64,000 bases of DNA, from assembly GCA_958510875.1 (NCBI GenBank), contig OY294069.1, positions 161,075,111 through 161,139,110 on the forward strand, in the 5' to 3' direction. A program made the position numbers and the translations under genes. Origin of the DNA: Endomychus coccineus. Lineage: Eukaryota > Arthropoda > Insecta > Coleoptera > Endomychidae. The notes under the pieces were generated by a model. It ran no database searches. It was not told the DNA's origin and saw only the letters and a list, made by a program, of their open reading frames with translations. Shown here one piece after another: positions 55,975 to 64,000 of this stretch (its first letter is position 1; each line of letters begins with the position of its first letter).

Positions 55975-56165
55975 TTAATTAAAATTGGTGCGATAAGGAT
56001 GCTTTGTGCTGAAACAATTGGTTTTGGGAAATCCCGTTTCAGACATTGATACGTCTTCTGATGATGGTCATAAGACCGAAACGTACGTAAAGACGAAAGC
56101 ATATGTGTTAGTGTCACGTATTTCGCGAGAATTTATATATAATTCATACCTGGGTCAAGAATCAT
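55975..56165 (+). mobile_element. PLE-B 3' end copy
   Basis: Carries the PLE-B terminal 190 bp in + orientation, ending TATATATAATTCATACCTGGGTCAAGAATC. Confidence 0.8.
56053..56094 (+). ncRNA. Hammerhead ribozyme of PLE-B, complete
   Basis: GTCTT 56053-56057 pairs AAGAC 56090-56094; CTGATGA 56058-56064; stem II GGTC-ATAA-GACC; GAAA 56078-56081; palindromic ACGTACGT 56081-56088; predicted cleavage after A56089. Confidence 0.82.
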
Positions 56166-56572
56166 TATTAATCAAGAGAACAATTATTTAGAAAACAATG
56201 TTGAACAGAATATGGGATCTATTCCAGCTCCAGATCTTTAGATATTAAATCAGAATGAAATTTCGGGAGTTGTCGGGCCAAAAAATGCATTGTTATAGAA
56301 CCTCCAACAGAACTATATATCATTTCATTGCGGTTATCGCTTGCAGTTATTCTCTTGAAGTTTGATCTCTATAAGCCTTAAGCACAAAATTAATGTAGCA
56401 TTCAGATTGGATTAGTTCACTTTCCTTTTTGGATAAACAAATTTTTCTTCTCATATGAATATTTTGTCAATCCCTCCGTTCAACAATATGATAATATATT
56501 GTTGTATTGTATTACCATAATGTATCCCTGCAGAACGTGATAAATTTAAAGCGTGTGTCAAATATTACTTAC

Positions 56573-56727
56573 AAAATGAGCGTGCCCTTCGTAGAAAATA
56601 TCAACTTCCTGAACGTGTTTAGCCGCTATTCTCATCGGTACATGCCTTGAATATCTGGGGCCCAGCCACGTTATTTCAAATCCCCATTGAATGTCTTCGC
56701 TGTTCATTATGAATTTCACTGGATCAT
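56573..56727 (-). CDS. Candidate exon of an unidentified gene
   Basis: On the minus strand a 155-base open segment lies between AAATGTGCAG and TTTT|GTAAGTAA, strong acceptor and donor. It reads (D)DPVKFIMNSEDIQWGFEITW, then LGPRYSRHVPMRIAAKH and QEVDIFYEGHAHF: a balanced, protein-like composition without stops, and not a transposon motif I know. GC content is higher than in its surroundings. This is the best candidate for a second host gene in the window, but no neighbouring exon could be tied to it and I do not recognise the family. Confidence 0.4.
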
Positions 56728-57319
56728 CTGCACATTTATCCAATTAACATCCTGCTTTACTCTTCATTAATTAATTATGCTATCGATTCAGCATCTGTTC
56801 ATAATTGGGAACAGAATTTTCTTTGTAAATCTTTTGTAAAATGTATATTATGGTATGACAATCGCTCTGAGGTTTGAACATTTCTAAACCTACGTCTCAG
56901 CGCTTCTAAATTGCTTCTTTCAAACAAGTGACAATGTAAGTTCTCGTCTGTCAGAAATGATTATTATCCTTATTTAAACCCCAATTGCATTATCTTCAGG
57001 TAACACCAGGAAACTAAAACGTTTAAATTTTGTACGAGTAACCTAATAATGCGATTCAGTTAGTGTTACTGTTAACTGTTAGATCATATTAATTGTATCA
57101 TCACCATAAGTGTTACAGCACCAGATGGGTCAAGGTTTTCACCAGCGACCTGTCCTCCTCAGGCCTTCCTCCATCTCCAGTGTGGCCTTCCTCTGTGGCT
57201 ACTTCTTCCCTGGCTTTAGTATTCATTGTGAGTATATTTCGTTGGCCTTGAGACGTCTCATTTTAATTAGACTGATATCTCTGCCTGGGCATATATTTTT
57301 CTCAGTACATAATAGATTT

Positions 57320-58082
57320 TTTTTTACTTGATTACACGAGAGGGAAACCTATGATGTTCGAAGAATATCTGGTGAGCCAGCGGTGGAATGTTGGGAGAAG
57401 AGATATGCATTCGAATGTTTCTTGAAGGTTTGGAGGTTATAGGCATAGAGGAAGTCCTCACTAGGTAAAGAGCTCCACAACATCGCTGTTCGTCTGGTAG
57501 GAAAAAGTTCAGCATGTCTCGACCTTGACAATGAAGGTATGACTAGTTTGAGCTCGTCAAGTCCGCCTATATCTGGAATTTCTCGTGGAGGAACAACAGA
57601 CGAAATTTCTTATGAACACCGGCCATGGAAATATCTATAGAAAAGGGAGAGATCTCCTACTTTTCTACAATGTTCTAGAGGGGTCAATGAATTTGAAGGG
57701 TGACATCATAAATCAGACGAATAGCCCTCTTCTGGATAGAATCCAAGAACTTCAGCGTATGTTAACAATACTCCAGGACAGGTCGAATCTGTGCTCTGTA
57801 GTTGATGAGTAGCTGCTGGGATCTAAAGTAGCTCTTGGCAAGGAATAGAAAAACAAGTTTTTGTGAAAGGGATTTCGCAATGTACCTCACATGATCGTAC
57901 CATGGCAGGGTGCTGTTGGTGGTGATCCCAAGCATTGTTATGTAAGACTTCATAGGAATAGTTGTACCAGACATCATCATATTAGGGATTGTGAGATTTG
58001 CCTTCCAGGAGAAAACGCTTGTGTAGATCTATCTGCTCGAAACCCATGTTGGTGTGTAGCTATAAGCTTGTTGATATTCAGA
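57320..58082 (-). mobile_element. Jockey-clade LINE thumb and tail, minus strand
   Basis: Minus strand: LFRKVYKLIATHQHGFRADRSTQ-like DNA is degenerate; SGTTIPMKSYITMLGITTNSTLPWYDHVRYIAKSLSQKLVFLFLAKSYFRSQQLLINYRAQIRPVLEYC at 57980-57762 (split by no stop) is clear; then EQRCCGALYLVRTSSMPITSKPSRNIRMHISSPN at 57490-57380, the C-terminal tail. Same family as 9656-10455. Confidence 0.82.
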
Positions 58083-58519
58083 AAATGTATCATCCTGCTG
58101 CAAACAACAAACCAAGACTTTAGAAATCACACGCAGCACTGATATCGGTCGATAATTGGATAGATTTTCCGGTTCCTTTTTTTGTGAATTGTGATAACTG
58201 TAGCAAATTCACTGTCATTGGAAAATTGCCTTCGCAAATCGATGGATTTATAAGATGACTCATTTTTATCAAGATTGTTTTCCGTAACGTTAGCAAAATA
58301 TCCAGCAAATGTATTTGCTATATCTGAAGGATGTGTTGTAATTTCACCACCAAAGTTGATTATTAAGTCTTGGTCTTTTTTGTTCTTCCGGTTTCTTTGT
58401 AAACTAAATTCCAGATTGTTTTAGGCTTATTATTAGACTTGTAGAATGCAAAAAAATCATTTAATGAGCAAGTCATAGTTGCTCATGAAATTGCTTTTCG
58501 GCATTCTTGAGCAACATAC
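58083..58519 (-). mobile_element. LINE segment, duplicate copy 1
   Basis: Minus strand carries the region before and into RT block 1 (DLIINFGGEITTHPSDIANTFAGYFANV, SHLINPSICEGNFP, RKIYPIIDR) with an internal deletion. The same deletion junction is in copy 2 at 59943-60510. It ends exactly at the mariner insertion. Confidence 0.75.
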
Positions 58520-58521
58520 TA

Positions 58522-59940
58522 CCGGGATATCAAAAATTATCTTGATCAAGGGTGGTTGTGGAATCTAAAACGTGTGTCTTACTTTACGTTTGAAATAGTT
58601 ATGTCACTGTCACACTGACATCATCAATAACCTACAAATTTCATACCTATTTATATCAGTTGTAAAACAATAATGAACTACAAATTAAAAATTATCTTGG
58701 TCAAGGGTGGTTGTGGAATGTAAAACGTGTGTCTTACTTCAAATTTTTGAATATGTTTTGTTATGTCAGAATCTGTTAAGTCATTGTGCTGAAATTTTCT
58801 AATCCAGCTTTTAAATCATGCCTCTTACCACGCAGCACAAAATTTTCATGATTGAAGCCTATTTTCGAACGGGTGCGCTAGTTAATGGAAATTGGCAATA
58901 CAGTCAACGTTTGTGTTTGGACAATTTTCGAGAGCACTTCCCATAACGTGGCAATATTAATAATTGTGTTGAAGTGTTTCGCGAAACTGGTTGTGTGACT
59001 CATAAAAAAGGTGCTGGTAGACCAAGAGTTCGTACAGAAGAAGTTGTCAATGACGTTCGTCAACGTATGGAAGAGCAGCCTGCAAAACCTTTGAAACGGC
59101 TTTCTCAGGAATTGGACTAATGAATGACGATCTTCTGGAGTTAACTTTTTTTTCTGACGAAGCGTGGCTCCACCTTTCGGGATACATCAATTCTCAAAAT
59201 ATGCGAATGTGGAGCAATGATAACCCTCATGTTTTTACTGAATCGCCACTACATGCTCAAAAAATCGGTGTTTGGATGGCAGTTTCTCGCAAAAGAATAA
59301 TTGGGCCAATTTTTTTCGATTTCACCGTCAACGCAGAAAGGTACAGACACAACTTTTTGGCTCAATTTGTGCAACAGTTAAACGATGATGAACTTCGGTA
59401 CGGTTATTTTCAGCATGAAGGTGCAACAGCACATACTACACGAGAAAATATTGCTTTTCTCCGCGAGTTTTTTGATGACCGGCTGATAAGTTTGCATACA
59501 GAAGTTGAGTTTCCTCCTAGATCACCTTGTTTGACAATTATGGACTATTTTATATTTCCTTACTTAAAAAACAAGATTTTCGCAACTCCGGTAAATAATT
59601 TGCAAGAACTTCAACAAAGAATAGTACAGCAATGTGCAAACATAACGCCAGAAATGCTGCAAAACGGTTTTCACAGCATGAGGATGCGCGTCAACTTGTG
59701 CATCGAACAAAACGGGGGACATTTCCAACAATTACTGTAATTTAGTTTTTCTTGTTATTAAAACCGTTAAATCATAATTTGTAGTTCATTATTGTTTTAC
59801 AACTGAAATAAATAGGTATGAAATTTGTAGGTTATTGATGATGTCAGTGTGACAGTGACATAATTATTTCAAACGTAAAGTAAGACACACATTTTAGATT
59901 CCACAACCACCCTTGACCAAGATAATTTTTGATATCCCGG
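58522..59940 (+). mobile_element. Mariner-like element with about 165-bp inverted repeats and TA duplication
   Basis: Begins CCGGGATATCAAAAATTATC and ends with its inverse, with TA at 58520-58521 and 59941-59942. The inverted repeats continue to about 58685 and from about 59775. A second, direct partial copy of the left end (AAATTATCTTGGTCAAGGGTGG) follows at about 58687-58740. Confidence 0.88.
58818..59740 (+). pseudogene. Mariner-like transposase, inactivated
   Basis: The N-terminal half from ATG 58818 reads MPLTTQHKIFMIEAYFRTG..., with a stop at 58944-58946, then GCVTHKKGAGRPRV and a helix-turn-helix region ending at 59118. The middle is deleted and the frame changes. 59120-59740 (206 codons) holds the DDE domain: SDEAWLHLSGYINSQNMRMW (first Asp), KIGVWMAVSRKRIIGPIFF, FQHEGATAHTT and EFPPRSPCLTIMDYF. 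The second catalytic Asp is Glu (HEG for QDG) and the third is Cys (SPC for SPD), spaced 36 residues apart. So even the open part cannot be active. Confidence 0.85.
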
Positions 59941-59942
59941 TA

Positions 59943-60510
59943 TCATCCTGCTGCAAACAACAAACCAAGACTTTAGAAATCATACGCAGCACTGATACGG
60001 TCGATAATTGGATAGATTTTCCGGTTCATTTTCTTGTGAATTGGGATAACTGTAGCAAATTTCAGTGTTGTTGGAAAATTGCCTTCGCAAATCGATAGAT
60101 TTATAACATGACTCATAATTATCAAGATTGTTTTCCGTAACGTTAGCAAAATATCCAGCAAATGTATTTGCTATATCTGAAGGATGTGTTGTAAATTCAC
60201 CACCAAAGTTGATTATTAAGTCTTGGTCTCTTTTCGTTCTTCCGGTTTCTTTGTTAACTAAATTCCAGATTGAACAACTCATAGTTGCTCATCAAATAGC
60301 TTTTTGGCATTATTCAGCAACATTTTTTTTTCATATCTATATAATTTTTGGACATCACTTCCTTTTAAATTTCTGCTCAACCAATGAAGATTTTTTAAAT
60401 CTTCACTACTTTTTTTTACTTCTCTAGTAGCCCATTCCGATCCTTTATGAGCATGATGTTTTTTATATCGTCTTTTAATGTATATTGGTGTCCTCTTATA
60501 AGTCGCCACT
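59943..60510 (-). mobile_element. LINE segment, duplicate copy 2
   Basis: Repeats 58083-58519 in the same orientation, starting at the mariner TA, and extends further upstream: MATYKRTPIYIKRRYKKHHAHKGSEWATREVKKSSEDLKNLHWLSR at 60509-60370 (region before the RT). Copies differ by indels, including a loss near 60270. Confidence 0.8.
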
Positions 60511-61290
60511 GTACAAATATATATTTGGCAGATGTTGAGACTATGAACAAAGTGGCCAATTCAAAAAGAGTGTTTTCAATTATTTAGTCTATGTAGGTAG
60601 AGGTTTAAAGTGTAGACGAGTTTTGAACTTCATTGTACGACACTATTTTATATTGTTGTTATTTCATTTGAATGCTTAAAATGTCATATTACTTTATAAA
60701 CTATTTAGTTAGTTGGTATACTCCATTACTATTATGATGGCAACCGTTTTCTGTAATATTACCTACCCATAGATCAACTTTTTTACCTATCTATTAGTCC
60801 CTTTCCAGTCAGTAAATTCACTTGTTTCGTACGTAGATTCATCACAAGTTTCTATCGAATTTTCAATTACAAACTAAGTCTACGTTTCTGGATGTGTTTA
60901 TATGAGCATCTAGCATGAACGCTGTATCTTCTTACATTATGTTCCAATTAATTTTGTAAACTATTGTACGGTTTTATTAACATCGCACTACGCGTAATTG
61001 CTTTTCCAACATGAACTGGCTAAATTAACAGAATAAATTAAACCTAAATGAGATCTGTTCAACTTGCTCATTTCACAAGAGTTTAGTGTAAGAAAACGAA
61101 ATGTTACTCCTACAACACTATTACTCAAATTGAATGTGTCTAACATAAAATTGGATTACCTGTGTAGAAGTGAACAACGTCATTCCGTTAAAGTTCTATC
61201 CAATATCACCACCTGTTGTTATAAGCCCCGACCCCAGACCCTAGAGTCGGAGTGGCTTAAATGCGGAATAATTTTGGAAAATATAAATCT
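60511..61290. other. No recognised gene
   Basis: No supported feature. Confidence 0.5.
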
Positions 61291-61380
61291 TGTTAAATTG
61301 TAAAAAAGAGTTCACACTGTGGATATATAACACTATTGATAAGAGATAATCACCCTCATCCACTAAAAATACTATTAAAG

Positions 61381-61422
61381 TACTGAGGACCTTTCGGCTA
61401 CCAAGTAGCCATCATCAGAGTA
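61381..61422 (-). ncRNA. Hammerhead ribozyme of PLE-A, complete
   Basis: On the minus strand TACT, CTGATGA, GGCTAC-TTG-GTAGCC, GAAA, GGTCCTC, AGTA: identical in all core and stem positions to 36646-36687. Confidence 0.78.
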
Positions 61423-61689
61423 AACTAAATTATAAATCAAAATGTGCCTGTTTAAATACTATTTGGGGATAACAATGTAAACAATGGGTTACTCTCAGCT
61501 GGAGATAAATCGGAATTTAATGAATTGTGTTTTAGTTTGTACATTTCCATCTCTCCTAAATTACCTAAATATTTCTCTGAACTTAAAAGTGACTAAAATG
61601 GTTGTAACCTGTATTCAAAATATGTTCGGCTACCGCTGATTTTTCACCATTATTTTTCTTTATATGGGCAGAATGTTCGTTATAACGAG

Positions 61690-61989
61690 TTAAAATGTTT
61701 CATATAATTTGACCCACATAGCATTTTTAACCCAACAATTGATTTTGTAAATCCCGGACTTTTTGAAATCGAAAACTTTATCAAAGGTGTTCCTTAAGCG
61801 TTTTAGCTTGTTCTTACATCTATAAACTGGTGGTGTTGCAAATTTAAAAAACAATCTAGAGAATTTATTAATTATAAAGAATGATAAACTTTTGAATTTT
61901 ATTGAAGTATTTGAGGGTAATGGCTCTAATTTGGTTAGTTGTCTACGTTCCAATTTCCTTTTTTGTTTAGAAATTAAATTATTGATCAA
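61690..61989 (-). pseudogene. Penelope-like RT to GIY-YIG junction, PLE-A
   Basis: 99 codons: MINNLISKQKRKLERRQLTKLEPL, PPVYRCKNKLKRLRNTFDKV, KKSGIYKINC (GIY start) and AMWVKLYE where YVGQT is expected. The downstream GIY-YIG part is degraded. RT catalytic motifs are absent. Confidence 0.75.
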
Positions 61990-62158
61990 AGATTTGTGGT
62001 CCAGCGCGATTTGCTGAAGTTTCTCAATTTCGTTGTTATAATTTTTCTGGCTCTAAGGCACATTTTGATCTATAATTTGGTTTACTCTGATGACGGCTAC
62101 TTTAATAGTATTTGTAGTGGATAAGGGTGATTATTTCTTATCAATATTGTTAAATTGT

Positions 62159-62439
62159 GTAATAATCGTCATTTATCAAGACTAAAGTTGAGGATACAAT
62201 CTTATATGACTCAATTGTATCTACATAAAACATTCATAGCAGGTGTAATAAGACTTATCAAAAATAATAATAAATAGTATTAATACTCGATACATAAGAT
62301 AGAACAGTGAGTTAATAGAAACATGAATAATATGACCTTCATTAAATTACATCAACTGTTGAGAGCAGTGAATCATTGTTTTATACGAGTTTGCAAATGA
62401 TGCTTCAATAGTGTCACAGCCCATCTTCAAATACTCTAC
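62159..62439. other. No recognised gene
   Basis: Spacer between a PLE-A insertion and foldback element 4. Confidence 0.4.
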
Positions 62440-62442
62440 TTA

Positions 62443-63218
62443 TAGTCCAGTAAATGAAGTACAAAATCGACCTGAATATTTTGATCTGTGAGGGCTCATT
62501 TTCTTCGTAATGATGTCTAGAACGAAGTGCGGGGGTTTATTTTTCTGACTAATTGTTTATATTGTTAATAAACAATAATTAGTGTTAAACAAATGCGTGT
62601 CTTAGAGCATTATAAGAAAAAATTAAAAAGTACAGGTTTTAAGCAAGTAATTGAATATTTTCAAGTGTTAAAGTAATAAACAAAGGTTCACAAAGCTCAC
62701 ACAATGTTCATAAACAATTTGTTAATTAACAAATAAACGAAAAAATTAAATTAGGTCTGGTTATGCGATTTTGGACTCGATTTCGGATATTTTCAACTCG
62801 ATGAGCACGAATTCGGTAATATAACAATTTATTGCCATTATTAAATCACCAAATTCGTGTTCATCAAGTTGAAAATATTCGAAATCGAGTCCAAAATCGC
62901 ATAACCAGACCTAATTTCATTTTTTCGTTTATTTGTTAATTAACAAATTGTTTATGAAGATTGAGTGAGCTTTGTGAACCTTTGTTTATTACTTTAACAC
63001 TTGAAAATATTCAATTACTTGCTTAAAACCTGTATTTTTTAATTTTTTCTTATAATGCTCTGAGACACACATTTGTTTAACACTAATTATTGTTTATTAA
63101 CTATATAAACAATTAGTCAGAAAAATAAACCCCCGCACTTTGTTCTAGACATCATTACAGATCAAAATCGGCTCATAAGAAAAAAATTTAAATATTAATA
63201 CCTTTATTTACTGGACTA
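62443..63218. mobile_element. Foldback element 4, near-perfect hairpin (TTA target duplication)
   Basis: Begins TAGTCCAGTAAAT and ends with the inverse; TTA at 62440-62442 and 63219-63221. From about 62510 to 62826 the left arm is repeated inverted at 63170-62844 with few differences; the loop is only about 15-20 bases. The outer 60 bases of the left arm are scrambled relative to the right arm. No coding frame. Confidence 0.9.
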
Positions 63219-63269
63219 TTATTACAAATATGTTGCCTCCGTAGCATCTTCAAACAAATATTACAAAGT

Positions 63270-63830
63270 ACTTTGTACTAGAGATTTAGAGGTTTTGGGC
63301 GTAGAGTTTTCATTATCTAGTACACATAATAACGATAACATCCAAAATATAGCAACTTATATTATTCAAACTCAATTTCCAGGAGATAAATTTGTGAACT
63401 CTGAAGTTCCAATAGTCAAGTCTATCAAACAGAAATCAATTATTATATCATTTTTACACGTGCAAATAAAGAATATGTCAGAATACAGACGAGCACCACA
63501 TCTTACGTATCTAAAACCGCTAACGTGATCAATGGTGTTCCGCAGGGTACCATTATCTGGCCTTTATTGTTCATGATATTTATCAATAATCAAATATATT
63601 GTATGGGAAATTTGAATTTCCTTTCATTTATGCAGATGACATAAACATATCAGTGAACTCAGCAGTCATCTAAACAAAGCATATTAGTCTATTAGAGTCT
63701 TGTGCAAATATCTTGACACTGAAACAGCTAAAACCGCTTATTTTGGTTATTTATATCCTCATCTGAAGTATGGGATCTTATTTTGGGAACACAGCCCACA
63801 TGTTCAAATTTAAATAAAAAACAAAATTAT
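63270..63830 (+). mobile_element. LINE RT fragment
   Basis: ANVINGVPQGTIIWPLLFMIFINNQIY near 63515-63600, an FIYADDINISV box in another frame near 63625-63655, then LYPHLKYGILFWEHSPH near 63745-63800. Upstream 63295-63528 is open (77 codons) but only its end can be tied to a LINE. 63831-64000 holds nothing clear. Confidence 0.7.
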
Positions 63831-64000
63831 TACTTCGGTAGATAAGAATTTTGTTTTTTATTATACTAAAACAAACCAACATCTTAATCCGACTGTGATA
63901 ACCACTCTGGTAGTGGCGAGAGGTCTACAGAGTTTAACTTGATGCTGCAATTCTTAATTAATTTCATCAAGTATTTTCCAGCTTTATGCTTTTATGTTTG

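Larger units (their letters stand above)
61302..62147 (-). mobile_element. Complete PLE-A insertion with inverted ends and 11-bp target duplication
   Basis: TGTTAAATTGT flanks both sides (61291-61301 and 62148-62158). The minus strand carries coding remnant (62030-61500), ribozyme and terminus. At the other end 62070-62147 is an inverted copy of the 3' terminus. The inverted copy lacks 25 bases of the ribozyme. Confidence 0.85.

Noticed and set aside
63225..63262. Another GAAGATGC...-type ribozyme-like motif
   Set aside because: GAAA and stem pairing are missing.

Overview
The window looks like a piece of an insect nuclear genome: AT-rich, intron-containing and packed with decayed transposable elements typical of arthropods (Jockey-, R1/I- and R2/R4-like LINEs, mariner/Tc1, hAT, Penelope-like elements, Crypton-like tyrosine recombinases, a Helentron-type endonuclease). 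A beetle or another large-genome insect would fit, but I cannot name the species.

Only one host gene is certain. The last three coding exons of a tyrosylprotein sulfotransferase (TPST) lie on the + strand at 1-161 (partial), 5830-6077 and 23738-24062. They have matching splice phases and are separated by introns of 5.7 and 17.7 kb full of transposon debris. The catalytic N-terminal part lies to the left of the window. Two further open segments with clean splice sites (47515-47642 on +, 56573-56727 on -) may be single exons of genes I cannot identify.

The rest is layered mobile DNA. 162-5829 (intron 1): LINE reverse transcriptase fragments and a dead mariner. 6078-23737 (intron 2): Jockey and R1-like fragments, an R2/R4-like LINE tail nested in another LINE (10811-11926), two Penelope families (called PLE-A and PLE-B here), a broken Crypton-like element (18014-19345) and a 2.45 kb foldback element (20268-22722). 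The foldback sits inside a PLE-A copy and is itself interrupted by a head-to-head PLE-B palindrome. 24-36 kb: Tc1, hAT, PLE-B, a foldback carrying a Helentron-type endonuclease, R1-like LINE, tandem repeats. 36-46 kb: PLE-A with a GIY-YIG domain, a 102-bp tandem array, LINEs, an internally deleted mariner and an almost intact Crypton-like recombinase gene (44538-45675). 46-64 kb: PLE-B, foldbacks, a 199-bp tandem array, Jockey pieces, a mariner-like element between two copies of one LINE segment, a complete PLE-A insertion and a near-perfect 0.78 kb hairpin.

Three themes stand out. (1) Both Penelope families carry hammerhead ribozymes; several copies keep every core element, and PLE-B has a self-complementary stem III. 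Complete insertions are bounded by inverted copies of their own ends and by 11-12 bp target duplications. (2) Four foldback elements share TAG/TAA-starting ends, a common subterminal block and, in three clear cases, perfect 3-bp target duplications (CTA, TTT, TTA). (3) The Crypton-like copies share a conserved intron position and have inverted 8-bp half-sites at their ends that resemble tyrosine-recombinase sites.
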